Part shown: positions 35,701-50,700 of the stretch, one piece after another
Layout: each line of letters starts with the position of its first letter
Position numbering within the stretch: position 1 is the stretch's first letter
Source of the DNA: Sipunculus nudus
Taxonomy: Eukaryota > Annelida > Sipuncula > Golfingiida > Sipunculidae
DNA length: 64,000 nt
NCBI GenBank assembly: GCA_026874595.1
Contig: CM049307.1
Span: forward strand, 76,112,643-76,176,642
Reading direction: 5' to 3'
The notes under the pieces: generated by a model
Databases searched by the model: none
What the model was told of the DNA's origin: nothing
What the model saw: only the letters and a program-made list of their open reading frames with translations
Translations under genes and position numbers: made by a program

Positions 35701-38700
35701 ACCAACAGTGTGTATACTTTATTTGAAAAGATGTTTTTATTTTATCAAATGCACTGAATCTTTTATTTTATTTCGGTGAATAAAATTAAGCATGTACTGA
35801 AAACTCCAATGTGCAAAACGTTTTAATAGGGATTCAAGGAATAATTTTGTAGATGCCATGTTGTTATATATAAACTTTAATGCATTATTCCCTTGAAAGT
35901 GAAATGAAGGTATTAGTCCATTCTGTCCACTTGCCTGTCCATCTGCAAATTTTTCATATGCATCACAGTATCTCAAAACTTTTACTGTTTCTCTTCATGA
36001 CAGTCTTGTCAGAGTATTAGTTTGCATCATATATTGAGAACTTTACTATAACCAAGTAGGAGGGCCCTTTCCTCTTAGCTTCTCATATGCTTATATAAAT
36101 AAAAAACATTACAATAGAATATTTTTCATATTTTGCATTTGCAAAAATTTCAAACTTAAGCTGGTTGTCGTGACCCATGGGTCCTTTTTATATTCTGGAT
36201 TCTCAACATCATTGTTTGGCTAAAACTGAATAAATACCAGACATGGTGTGAATACTTGGCAAATGTATATGAATATGAATATGACTATGTACTCCATTAT
36301 AAAATTTCTTGCATAAGAATGGGAATTCAGGTAAAAATGAAAATATTTGAATACCAGTGCAAATACTTTCAAAATGTATTCATTAGTGCATTCATGAATA
36401 TATTCTATAATATTATTTTAATAATCATTTCAGTTATATTTTATTAAAAAAATCATAGGATTCTCTTATTATTTTTAAGAAAAATTATATTTGGCACAAT
36501 ATTTGTTATCAAATTTTAATAAATAGTTAAACTCTTTATCTTATATGTGCTGCTTATCAGTTATATGGCCAAGTCAAAATCTGTATGACAGTGGCACTCC
36601 ATTTGTTAATAAAATAAATGAAATCAGTGTCTTCCCTGTCTCCAAAGAAACTATCAAAATCATACATAAGCTTAACACTAACAACTCATAATACAGCTTA
36701 TATTTATTTCCACACAAAACCAGCATGTGCCTCATTTCAAAATCATATTTTTTTTATCTTATATAACAGCTGAGCGCCTTGACCCATAGGTCCCTTGTTT
36801 TAATCATGGCAATAGTCACATGTGGCACCTGTAAATCTTAGATGGGGCCGTGAGACATACAAGAGACAAAATTTGTTCGGCATTCAACGTGTCAACTAAA
36901 AAAAATAGAAATCGGCTTATTGGGTCGACTATAGACAGTAATTTTACTCTTCTGAAAATTAGAGGGGCATAATTTGCATTTGTATTCTGCGACACTTACT
37001 TACGCTAACATTTATGTACAACTATCGGCAATATTCGGAGGGAGTCCCATCTGTCATATTAATGGCTCATTTTTATGCACGCAACTGCAGTCGGCAATAT
37101 TCGGAATAAGTTCTATTTACATTCGCGTCCCCACGGTAATGCAAATGAGTATACATGGCCCTTGTCTTTTAAGCCAATAGGGAGCATAAGTCTCGTTTTA
37201 TCTCTGTTGAAATAAGGTTGAAAAAAGCCGTGCCTCGGTAGCTGTGGTTACGAACATTGGAACAAGTGTACCATCCTTGTCGTGTCAGAACTACCGCTTT
37301 GAGCGATAGAAATGTGGCATTTTAAATAATTTGAAGAAAAAATAAAATTTATATGATTGAAATGTGAAACTTGGCTTTAATAGAGACAGCTAATAAATGA
37401 TACATGTTTTGATATTATTGTCTCCTGCTTGCTTGGAATGGGGGACATTGTATGGGGTATGTCTGTCTGTCAGTTTGTCAGGTTTTCCTTGTGCGATAAC
37501 TTTCCTAAATATTATTATTATTTCTCCCAATTTGGGTCAGTGATTGCTCTCATGTTTACCTTGGTTGGGATTGGTTTTTGAGTGTCTGTCTCACAAGATA
37601 ATAATACATTATGATATGTAATTTTTCATATGATGAATCTGCACATTTAGTTTCACTAATCACCAACAGTTGTCGCTAGCGGGGGACATAAATTGATTGA
37701 ATTTGCTTGTTTTGGTACATTTCAAGGCCAGTGAGACCTTTTGGTGCTCCCGAGTCTATGACCAGTGGACCACCACCAGTAGACGGCATGGCTGAAATTA
37801 ATCGTCTGAAACAAGAGCTGTCACAGACTCAGGCTGACCTGCGAGCATATCAAGACAAAATGGCGTACATGGGTGACAAATATCAACGAGAGAACGAATA
37901 TCTGAAGGGAGAACGAGAGCGAGCCGTCATGGAGCTGGCGGCAACCAGAGAACGAACAAAGGTCAGGAAATCACGAAGTACCCGAGTTCAAGTCACAGAG
38001 AGGTCTCTTACTAAAGTGTCCTGCTTTCCAGACTCTTGCTGTGTAATTTTTTTGTCAGTTTTGTAGAAAAGGTATAATATTTATATCATGTGTGATAATA
38101 AAATTCTAAAAAAAAAGTCACAAATCTGATATTGACATTTTAAACTTGCTGCCCCAGGTCTCAAGTGAATTTTGCCATCTGTATATTGCTTGAAATACAC
38201 TTAGTAAGAAGCACTTTTATAAAAAATTGTTGTTTCTAATTTTGGTACATGATGACATACAGGTTTATGGACTAGAGTCTCTGATATATTATGATTATTT
38301 CAACCTGTTTTTCTGATACCAGTAATCTTAAGGCAAAGGTATTGTGGAATCGGGTGTGACCTAGTTGCAGTAACCGTTGTTTTGATCTTATTTTGCTGGT
38401 CATGAGTAAACGTGACTAATCTTTATTGCCATTATTAGGGCCGAGATGGCAGCAAATATGGATAACTAATACCTGACATAGAACACAGTACCATTAATGT
38501 ATGAACACTACAGTTTAAGTTAATATGCACAGATGAATAGACTTTCTTGCAGATTTTTCATGTGTACATGAAAGTATACAGAATTCAGTAACTAGCCTGA
38601 ACAGGTAATAAGATAGGATACTGCATGTGTCTTAAACAGATTATTAGGACTGATCATTGAATAAATAATAAACCTCATGTATTACAGTTAAGGGACCTGG

Positions 38701-41700
38701 TCATTAATTTTATAAGAAATCACATCAGTAGATATACTTTGTTACAACATTCCTTTCCATGTGAATTGTTACATTCTTTTAAATCCATTTCATTAGGCCA
38801 CTCCAAAGCAGCAGACATGAAATGACAAATGTGTATTTTATACCCAACAATGAATTTCATCATAAAGAAAATTTATTAAATGAACCATTTTGTCATTAAA
38901 GCCATGCAAATGACTTCATCACTACAATAGTTGCTCTGTTTTAAGAATAACCCTCCGGGTTGTGTCCTGACCATAGCTTTAGTCATCATAAAAAATAAGT
39001 TTTTTTAGTATTTAGTTTGTAATCGTCTCTTTGCAGGAACTGAATTAAATGAAGTATTACTTTCACTCCAGTTATAATTACACATTTTCCTGGTTCTGTC
39101 TTTGGGTTAAATTTAGGGCTTAAATACATGTCTAAAACAAATGTGGTATAGAGAGGCTAGGGGTTGCAGATTGGCATACTCTAGTACATATGCTACTTTT
39201 AGACCTAAACAATGACTTCAGTTATTTTAGTACTTAATTCTACATCTTTTTAGCGAACCTGTGAGCTTATGCGATGGTGCAGCGGCGTGCGTAGTGTGTC
39301 GTGCGTCGTCTGTAAGTTAACCATAGCTGTCTAAAAAACGGCAGGAGCTAGCATCACCAAATTTTTTGAAAACAATCAGTCATCCAAAAAACTATATCGG
39401 ATTTTGTTTATTTTTTTTGTAACTGCATTTTCTTAGATTTTATAGGGAAAAAGCTAAAAAAGCTTTAAAAATCTTCTTCTCCGAAACTGTCCAGCCAAAT
39501 TGTCCAATATTTTACAGAAATGATCCCTGGAAAATCTTTCTCAAGTTTGTTCGAATGGTTCCAGTTCGGAGATTTTTGGCCGAGTAACAGGAGGTTGAAC
39601 TTTGTTTACTGTGCAAAAAAGCATATTAAAATTTAAATCTCAGAAACGGCTGGAGCTATCATCACCAAATTTTATGCCAATGTTGGTCACGTAGGTCATA
39701 TCTGAAATTGAGGTATTGGTGGCGCCACCTGCATCGGCCTTTTTTGTACGGGGTCATCAGTGCCTGTATCACACTGAGGGCTACAAAAAACTTCTATTCT
39801 GAAACCATATGGCCAAAATGTTTAATATCGCACAGAAATGATCCTAGGGTACTGCTTTCTGAAGTTTGTTCAAATGGTCTCTTTTCAGTGACTTTTGGCT
39901 AAGTTATGGGAAGCTGAATTTAGTCATATGCTGTAACAGCCCAATCTAGCTCAGTGGCTACAAAGATCTTCTCCTCAAAAACCACTGGGGCAAATTCTTA
40001 AATCTCACACATTAATTATCCTTAGATGTTGATAATTCAAGTTTGTTCAAATGGTTTTGGTTCAGTAATTTTTGGCTGAGTTATGGGAAGCTTAACTTAG
40101 CCATTTTGCTGTATGAGTTATATATTCCCATATGAGTTATAAACCTGTAAAACGTTTTTTGACTGCCGCTACTGAGGCCAATTTGTTTAATATTTTACAA
40201 GAATAATCCCCTGAATAATTCTTATAATAATTGTCTTTTATGGTTACAAAGAATTAATTTTACCATATATTACAGCTGTGTGAAGCAGATACATCTAGAC
40301 TGGCACCAGTTTATCAGCATTTATTACATCATGCCTCTAGACATTTAGATTTCAGGTTATCTATGGTTAATATTGACAAGAATTTTTTTTAAAAGCTTTT
40401 AAAAAATGTAGATTTATGATATTTAGATATTCCTCATGCCAGGCAATGTTTACAATCACTGGTATACAGCTCTCTGTGGGTATATAAAGATGGCTGTACT
40501 GTGGGTATATAAAGACGGCTGTACATGGATTATAAATAATTAGTATCCATAGTCTTATTAATTTAACATTTTGCCATCAGTGAGATGTATCTGTATTACA
40601 ATTTTGCATTCAATATGCATCTGTAATATTTTTAAGGGAACCTGTGAGCTAATGCGATGGTGTGGCGGCGTTTGCTTTCTGTACGTTAACCAATACTATT
40701 TTGAAAATGATTGGAGCTAGCATCATGAAATTTAATGCAAAAAAATAGCCATCTCAAAAACTCTGCATTTTCTAAAATTTTATAGAGAAAAAGCTAAAAA
40801 AAACCTTTAAAAATCTCCTCCTCCAAAACACTCGAGGCAAATTGTTCAATATTTCACAGAAATAATCTTTTATACCATCTCCCTCAATTTTGTTCCAATG
40901 GTTCAAGTTTGGTGAATTTTGGCCGAGTTACAGGAAGTTGAACTTAGTCATCTGTCCAAAAAAGCATACTAAAATGACAGTCTCAGAAACGGCCGGAGCT
41001 ATCATCACCAAATTTTTTGCCAGTGTTGGTCACATGAGTCATATCTGAAATTGAGGTATTGGTGGCGCCACCTGCATTGACCTTTTTTGTACGGGGGTTA
41101 TTGATCATCTTTTATTATTCTAGATATTTTGATTAAAAGTTTATGAATATGTCGGCTTGAAAAAAAAATTTTAGCCAAAGTCTTTCAGTATGTGTAAACA
41201 GATATACCAACAGGCCAAGATTGAATCTGTACCTTTAAATAGGTTGAGAAACTGCCAACTGTTTCAGATTTGGCAACAGATCAAGAGTTCATACAGTGCA
41301 GCCAGATATAGGTCAAGAGTGTAATCAGTGCAGCCAAGCACAAGGCATGTGATCACTTCATGGGTGTCAAGCCCCTCATGGCAGGGACCCTGCATGAGCT
41401 TATGCAACAGTGTGGCTACTATTTCAGATTTGGCAACAGGCTAGAGGTCAGTCTGGATCTATTTATAGCTTTGGCAGACTGCCAACTGTATCAGATTAGG
41501 CAAAAGGTCAAGAGTTCACTCAGTGCAGCCAGGTATGGGTCAGGAGTTTACTCAGTGCAGTAGCTGCATTCTATTTATAGCTTTGGCAGACTGCCAACTG
41601 TGTCAGATTATGCAACAGGTCAAGAGTTCACTCAGTGCAGCCAAGTACAGGTCAAAAGTTCACTCAGTCTAGCCAGGTGCAGGTCATGAGTTCACTCAGT

Positions 41701-44700
41701 GCAGTAACCTGAGCAAGGAATTTGTCACAGTTCACTCGGGGCAACAGCCTTTCTCACCTAAGCCTGGTCAGCCCCATGCATCAGACTCAAGATAAGTTTG
41801 ATGTATTGGCCAAATATTTTGACCTGTCCATGTGTATTTGATTGCTTTCTCGCTCACAAGACAGGTGTCACCACCTACAATGACTTTTGCACAGTGTGTC
41901 CCTGCGTTTTTCTCAGAGGGGTTTGATATATCAGTCTGAAATTGGGCATATGTATATATCTCTGATAGCTTCGTTGTATACAAGACTGGTGGTGTCAGCT
42001 ACAATCTTTTTAGTGTTGTGTGCACCCATGCCAGAATTTCAGCAGTGATGTTTGTGTAATTGTTTCTTATTCAAAATGTTTAGTACTTGCATTGTTCATT
42101 TACATGAAAAGTAATGGTCCAGCATTGAAGCATTATACCTGGTGTATTTCCCAATGCACAGGTTCGCATTAGGCCTGTAGGCCTTGTTATATTTTTTGCA
42201 GGCTTTAGAAAATGACATCAACATCCTAAAAGATCAGCTGGCAGATGCAAACTTATCCCAAAAGGTAAGAAACACGGGTCATATTCATGACTTGAATAAC
42301 TTTTAGAGTAGGAAGTGGTAGCAAATTTTAACAGTTTGCAGTAAAGTTAAAAACCTTCCACTTGTTCACATTTTGTTTATTAATTGGCCATATTGTAGGA
42401 AAACTAGGAAATCACATTCAGTCATTGGAAGTAGAAACATAGAGTGGCTGAAAGATATTGTAGACTGCAACCATTCTGTTGGTCTCAATAAATCATAAAA
42501 GTGGAGATTTTAAAACTCAAAATGCCTTTTTAGAGATGAACAAAATTTTAAGCCTAAGAAATCCAAGTTATCAATATCTTTGTAATCTCTTTATTTTTAG
42601 ATTTACTGCAGTATATTTTGAGTTGTTCAGGTGTGCATAAAATGGTGGATATCACTATTCTGTTTCACTGGCTCTTTTAACATTTTAAATAGTAATGTCT
42701 GTAACCATAATAACTGATTCTTACAGTTTTTACTCCATTCAGATAATTCAGAGTCTGTGTTTTGTCTTTTATAGTTGGGAAAGTTACTTGTTAACCTGGA
42801 CCAGGTGAAGCTATTCAGGTAAGTTGATTATTAGTAATGTAACTTATATTTGTTTACAAAGTGGATGATGATATACAGGTGTATGGACTAGAGTCTCTGA
42901 TCTGATGTGATTAGTCAAGCCTGTAGTTCTGACACCTTTCATTGCAAATAAAATCAAAACAGAATGGACAAAGATCTGTTGGAAAATCTGTTGATATTAT
43001 ACATACACACAGTGAAACCTGTGTTATAAGACCACCCATGGGAATGGCCGTCTTAATCCACAGCTGGTCTTATTATTATAACCATAACCAGTGTGAATGA
43101 TTTTGGTTCACTCGGTGGTCTTAATAAACAGGTGGTCTTATTGGACAGTTGGTGTAAATTTCCACTGGCTGCTCAGAAAAAAAAGTAGAAAAACACTAGT
43201 ATCTTGCTTATTCGAAATTTATTGACACTCTATATAACTGTATCGTGCATTTTTAATGTTAGAAAGATGTTTTAATAATGTTTGTTCACTGATGGATAAA
43301 ACATATAACATGTGATCAGTTGTTGATCTAAGTTTTATTATGTGCAGGTCACAGTTTCCCACAAACACAGACACAAGGGATGTCATTGAAGAAAGTATAG
43401 CCTTGACCTCTGATGACCCCAAGAGAGTCAGCCTAGATGGCTTGGATGTTATTCAGAAGCTTGAGGCTGCTTTGGACTCATACAGACTAGCACAGGACAA
43501 CATTAAAACCTGTAGAGCAACGGTGAGTAACAGGGATATATATATACATATTAGTGGTAGGAATTTTTATTAAAATCATGTTTTGTTGATTGAAAGAAAT
43601 AAAATTGCCGATGATCAATTATTAATCAATCAATTTCTCTACCTTCTATACTACCTTTTAATCTGCTGTATAGAATTGCACATAAAATATTGCCAAGTGA
43701 ATTTAATCACACTGTAATCACACTGAAAGGTCAAGGTTACAGCCAGCTTGTTGAGACTTTTTCGAGGCACAAGATTCAGTTTTAATGCTGTTCCCTAAGT
43801 ACTTTGTATTCAGTCTTTTTTTATTCTCTGGCAGAATTAGAATATTTATTTGGTTATTTTTTGCATGTTAATATATAATGTAACCAATTTAATCGAGTAT
43901 GATTTAAAATGATCAATCATTGATCTAATTGATTAAATGGCACACCACTTATACCAAAAATACTGCCTAGAATTAGAGTTTGAAGATATGTTAGTGCCAT
44001 AGTTATACTTTATCTCACTATTTGTCCAAGTAGATGTCTAGTTCAGTATGACAATGAGGTTGAGAGGTTACATCACATGGCAACTGAATATGACAAGGTG
44101 TAATAATAGTGTAATATCAAGGTGATGTATTAGTTATTTGCCTGTTCTTTAAGGAGGAGTTGGTTGAGTTTGACCTATTATAGCATCAGTAATTGAATAT
44201 GCAGCACTTCAAGATAAAGGGTATAAGGTTAAGGGCTTACAAATTAACCCATTGTTTTTATTTGCCTTGGATGATGACATGCAGGTATTGGGACTAGAGT
44301 CTCTGAGCATACATGATTAGTCAAGCCTGTAGTTCTGACATTCATGTGGTCCTATGTCACTTTAACAATCTCCAGGAATGAGGATTATTGTTAAACTTTA
44401 GTAAAAAAAAAAAACCAGCAATGTCTTAACCTTATGATCAGCTCCTCCAGCCAATTAAAACATTATAATCAGCACATAATGCAGAGATGATCTTGTTGTT
44501 ATGTTCTTAGAATCAGAAAACTATTTATGGAAACTGAGCATTGTAGGGGAAAGTTGCTGATGATATTGACTTTCTTATATTAAAAATTGACAAGTTTATA
44601 CAAGGATCAATTTCATAAACTCAATAAAAATGCGATGTCAAGGACTGAGAAATTTAGTTTTCAGTTGCAAGAACTTATGGAATGTTTATGATTTTTTTGT

Positions 44701-47700
44701 CACAGATGGGACTTTAATATAGCAAATCGCACTGATTATATTAAATTTGTAATAATTTGCACTTGTTATATTAATGTTTAACTTGGTGCTGTCATTGTCT
44801 GCAGGATGAGTTAGCTGGTCTTGTACCTGACAGGGATGCAGCACGTGTTCACCTCCACGCTGAACTCCAGAAGTTCATTGAGGTCGTTTCACAGCTACCT
44901 CTGGAAGCACGCTGTGCAGACATTGAGGTAAGTATACTTTTTAAATAATTTACAAACTTCCTTAGCAAATTTAGAAAAAGTTCTGAAGCTTTTGTATTTA
45001 CTGTGACATCATATGTTGGTATTTATGTCCACGTTTGATCATGTAGACTGTCAGATGTTCATGTGCCTAATATAAGTCTTGCAGATGTTGTCCTCTTTTA
45101 ACCGATTGCTGTTTGGGACGCCCCATGGACGCCCGTCACAAAACTAATACGCTGTATTCATAAGCCACGATAACGCACGATGGACTCACCATAATAATCC
45201 AAATTCCCATGCTAATTATTTGCGTTAAATATCTTTCCATATGGTTCAAGGACACCCCTACCGTAAAGTTGATAATTTTTGTTTATTTACATGGGAATTT
45301 CTCGTGAATATTAATTAAATTCTAATTAGGACTCTGTTGGCAAGCCGATTGGTTGAATTGAGTGGGCAAGTGACACAAGGTTCGCCAACAAGCGCAGTGT
45401 TTCAACTGACTGTGCCGTGTTGTTATGACAATAACTCATATAAAACTTCCATAAAAGATTGGTATCTACCTAAATTATTATCATTTTGTACTTAAAATGT
45501 GAATATTTCTCATTCCTAAAGCCATTTTCTGTGTTTATGATGCCTGTAATGAAGGTCGAGCGATGTCACAAATTTTCAAGATGGCAGCCGTCGGACTTGC
45601 CGCTCGATAGACCTCGTGCTTTGACAAATCTCAGAATATGTTTTGAACAAAATAATTATGAAAAGATGCTCAATAAAGTTTACTAACTGAAATTCCAGAA
45701 TGTTTATTATGTCTTAAGATAAAAAAAGACAACTAACGTTTTGACACTGTTAACCATCATGCAATTCCACGGGGATTCCCCGAAAATAACTGTCACCGGG
45801 CGACAAAACGGGAAATACGCACTTTACCGGGAGTACCAAAACGATCTAAGTTAACATTACAAAGGTTGAAATACATACATAAATGTTAGATTTTACCATT
45901 CTGGTGGACTTCTGGCTACTTTCATAGGGTTTTATACATATTTGATGGATAAATCAGTGAATTTACAATTTTTTATCACCTTTCTTTGAAGTTCACCTGG
46001 TCTTAATTAGTTCTTCATACCTGAACAGGTAGGCAATTGCAATTTACCCTTATTTAAATCAACATGATATTTCATGTCAAATATACAAGTATTATTTTTT
46101 TTATAAATTTCTTCTAACAAATCTTAAATGGTTTTGTCTAATTTATTTCAGGACTCCCCACCTATAATAACTTAAATAACCTTAATGATAATTCATTAAC
46201 CTGTTTTACCTAGATCTTCCATGACAATACACCAGGTACCTGCGGATGATAATTCCCTTATTGTTCCTAAATTCTACAATGTCTTCACTGGGATATACTG
46301 TAGACATTCATGTAGAAATATGCTAAAACAACAAAGAAAATATACTTACCTGAATTTACCTAATTTACCTGGTTCTACTAATAGATATAGACACATCCAA
46401 TGTTTGCAAACAAAGCCCCCAAACTGGCGCATGCGCACTGGGCTGTAAGGCAAGAAGCACAGCCCAGCTTGACTGCCAGCCATATAATCAGCACAGTTTA
46501 CCTATATAATAGCATTAATGTATGTTTGATCAGTAACAAAAAATAAAAGACACTCTGCCATGTCCTACAGTAACTTTATTATCCCAATAAATTAGGCTAC
46601 ACTTAACCCAGTGAAAGAAAAGTGACAAGCCTAGGCTATTTACTGCAACAGATCAATTTGGTCAGTTCTGTCAGAGATGACACTTGTGAATATAAGATTG
46701 TATAGGGCAGAAATGATAAAGTAGTTTAAATATCTAAGAAGACTTGTCTTCCATATAGCTTATACAACTTGAAAATATGTTCATTTTTAGTGAAAAAAAT
46801 CCATGATTTATAGCAGTAGCCTATAAAACTTTCATGAAAGTACAATTAATGGTGCAGTTTTTCCCTCAGTAAAAAACTAATACTACGGAATATACAAGAA
46901 TACTGAACTGTTAATTCAGTCTCTTCTCTAAACCATGATAGTGCCACGTAGATTTAAAGTTATATAAGTATATCATAATCTTGCTAATTTGCAACAATGT
47001 TGTGCTCATCATAGGCCTATACATGTATATATGAGTGTCAGTAGTGATGTAACAAGTGATGTCTCATACTGTACAAAAAACTGCAATCAAACTTGAACAA
47101 TTTTATATAGGATATCATGTTTTTTGTGACCAACAGACTCTTAGGAAAACATATTGTCAAATTACAAAAAATGTGTTCCCTTCTTAACTGCTTCATAATT
47201 TGTATGGCTTATAACAAAATAGTCTAAACTGCCCCCCCCCCCCATCCCCAGGACCAATAAATGTTAGAAATATCATCAAATCCCTGCCCATTAATCACTA
47301 TTCACACCTTAATGCCAATCCTTATTTCAAACAGGGCAATAATGCACCTCCCAAAAAAAACTTCCATATTTAATTATGGAATTATAATTAATGTAGTATT
47401 ATTCAAAATAAATGATTGATGTCTTCCAAAACCTTGCTTTGGTTTCCACTAGTATATGAAAAAATAAATTCCACTATATAGTACTTCATATGAACCATGA
47501 ATAAAAAAGGAACCTTGCAATTTTTTTTTATATATTCTAATTATTATTGTTATTGTAATAATTATTGCCAGAAGAGAAGCTGTTACACAATGTAAAGAAT
47601 GGTTTCCTTTGAAGTATTATTGTAATCAGTTAAATAATTATTTAGGCGATATAGTCGGTAAATGCAACGGTATGTGTTTGTTTGAAAGAGAAAGCAATTG

Positions 47701-50700
47701 TGTTGTGTAAGTTTTTATGTTAACTTGTGGTTAAAAATTTGTGGCATATGTTTAGAATATAATTTAAAACAAAGTAAAATTGATTATAACTTTAAAAAAC
47801 ATAAAAAATATATGGATTTGCTAAGGTTGTCCTTTCTAGTAGTTTTGATATTAATGATTTTCATATTATTATTAAATTTGTTATGATTTATTATTGATGA
47901 TTATAAAAAAATAATAAAAATTAATAATAATACTAATATTATTATTTTTATTATTATTATATTGTTATTTTATATTATTATTATTAAATTATTATTATTA
48001 TTACAAGAATAAGAAACTATATGATAAAAACATTTATTGAATATTAAGTGAAGGGGTATATCTGTTGCAGATTTTGAGTCTCAAATTACCTAAGGAAAAT
48101 TAGTAATTTATTATGTCATCCGATTAAGCTTCCATGGATATTCTCAACTTGGATCAGCTAATGATTCTATATTTAGAAGGAAAAAAAACAACTCTAAAAA
48201 TGTGATTTGTTAAGGGAAATAATCCACCAAAATGAAGGCTGTACTCCTTTTTTGGCATTTATAACATTTACCCCGCAAACAGGGAGGTCCAGGTCTGGAC
48301 AAGGAAGTCTGACATTTCTTCTGCAGATTAAGTGAATAAAATTATCCATGTACGTCACATGAATGGAACTGCACTTGTGGTAGGAAAGCATATTACAAAT
48401 ATATAGAATGAAGCATGAAAACCTAAATGTCAAAACCTCTGACCTCTTGATCAGCCATGGCTAAATGCATGGATGCTGAACACCAGGTGGGATTGTCAGC
48501 TGCAAGTTTAAATGTTCTGGGGAAGGCCTCCTGGAGTTAAAATGACTATTTAATTGTAGGGACACTAGAATGACATGTTTATGGTGTTGGATATAGAATA
48601 TGACACTTAACAATGAGAAAAAGGAAGGATAACTCAAACTGGTATTGTAGTGTAAATAGCTTGTCCAGTGCCTGCCGCAGCCCATGTTTTGCCTTACAGA
48701 ACACCACGTGGTCAGTGACCTAGTTTCTGTGACGTCACGATCGGATGTGTCTATATGTGAAATTTATGATTGGTTAAGTCATTAACCTCTTGCTTGGTAT
48801 CTCTGTAATATGTGTTAACAATTTCATAAGGATCCACCAAAAATTTATCACATTATCAATCATAACATTAATGTACAGTGTGTCAAATTGAAACTGTGAG
48901 AAACCTAGAATTAATCTGAACAGTAAGGGGGGTGTTTTGTGACAACCAAATACAAACAGTAAAGGGTTAAAGGCCCTAGTGAGCAACAACCACTTACCAC
49001 CTCAACTAGTTGCAGAAAACAGGTGGTCCTGGCAACTGCCTACAACTATTTGGCATTAAATCAGTTGCAGTCACATCAGGATAAGATTAATGCATGAACA
49101 TCGCACAACCACTTGTGACCCCTTGCAACTTGTCATGCGATTTGTTGCTATTTGTGACCAATCTCTGGTCACAAAGGCATATTGTTGGTTCCACTTGGTA
49201 AGACTGTCATATGATAATCTGGGACCACTTAAAGACAGCTTACAATTAGGTATGTCTACCAACGACTATGCCAGTCATAGGGTGTTCTTTGTGCAGGATC
49301 AAAGACCTTACAAACAATCTTCTCCTGTGATAATTCACGACCACCAGGGGTTACAGTGAATTGTTGTGCCAGCATCTTACAACTGTCGGTGACTTCCCAT
49401 GGTTTCAGGTCGAATCCAGTTATAAACCAGTTCTCTAGTGTGACTGGGCCCTAAGCGTCTTCAGTTGCACATTGTGCAAACCTGCAATTGCTTTGATATT
49501 GTGGGTACACAAAACTTTTTCTATTTCATACACTGATTTACAAGTTTTATTGAGGCTTCTTAATTTGAATCTCTGATGTTGTATTTTTAACTTTTTGTAT
49601 TCAGGCTCATATAATTTATACATTGATTCATTGAGCCACTGAAGGAGATTGAAACAAGTCAGTTAGGCAAACATTGAAGTGATGATCTAGATGTTGACCT
49701 AGAAAAGCATGGAATATTTTATGACATGAACTTGGGGATCATCTTTCCTGTTTACATTTATTTAAGATTTCAGACAAATTCTGACATTTTATATTTACAA
49801 AATAACGTAAGCAATATTGTTATCAGCTTTTGTTGTATCTTTACCAAATTTTCAATAGGTCTTACTGAGAGAGTTAAGGTTATTGGGAATCGAGTCTGAA
49901 ACATAAACTAAATATGCAATATGTTTTACCACAGAGAGGGAGTACAAGGTGGCAATTTTAAGTGAGCTTTAGTGAGCCTGTAAACTGTAAAGGGTAAAAA
50001 AAAACCAGAAAGCACTCCAAAATAATGCAGAACATGAAAGTATTTGAAGGGAAAGCTTGCCAGGACTGGGACACTGTTGAAATTGGTTGACTTTTTAAGT
50101 GGATGATGATATACAGGTGTATGGACTAGAGTCTCTGAACCATTGTGATTAGTCAAGCCTGTAGTTCTGACACTCCTGAAACCTTGACCATCAGCCCAAC
50201 TGTAACAAGTCACAGGTTAAGTCTGAATAATGACTTGTAAACATGAACATTGGAACTTACTAATTTTAAAGGTCCATTTATGGTGTTAGTGATCAGTGTA
50301 TATTTTGTAATAGATTATTGGTAATGAAAACATTTCACCTATGAAGAAGGGTACATATCCAGACAGGTAAATTTAATGTTTGTGTAGACAATTTTGTATG
50401 TGTAAAGGTAACTGAAGATATACTTTGTTTCATGACCAGTATTAAACATAAAATTTTTTGCAATCCATGGAGATATTGTCCATGCTTTGTCAACTTTTAG
50501 GGGCTCATCCGGGAACAGTCTGCTCACCTGTTTGTATTATTTAATTGTTTTACAGGGTCTTGTGGGCATGCTTGAACAAAACTACTCCTCTTTCCTCAGG
50601 GTACAGATACCTAGTGATATACAGTGGTCTGATGCCATGCAGTTATACAAAGACTGGAAGGTAAGCTCAGGTTCTCACTCAAAACTCTTCAAAATGGCAT

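Larger units (their letters stand above)
37962..42201. other. STK31 intron 10
   Basis: A 4.2-kb intron with snoRNA copy 1, two copies of a GAACCTGTGAGCT element (from 39253 and 40634) and a minisatellite (41.28-41.73 kb). A module of the GGTGGCGCC-related family in reverse follows at about 41.77-42.0 kb. Confidence 0.6.
44928..50555. other. STK31 intron 14
   Basis: The largest intron seen here (5.6 kb). It holds a GC-richer patch (45.1-45.85 kb) of unclear origin, a C run near 47230, an ATT-rich simple repeat (47.88-48.01 kb), a MITE-like block (48.97-49.45 kb) and snoRNA copy 4 near its end. Confidence 0.55.

Noticed and set aside
49090-49359. 89-codon plus-strand frame
   Set aside because: Lies inside the GGCCC-ended transposon-like block and has no recognisable domain.
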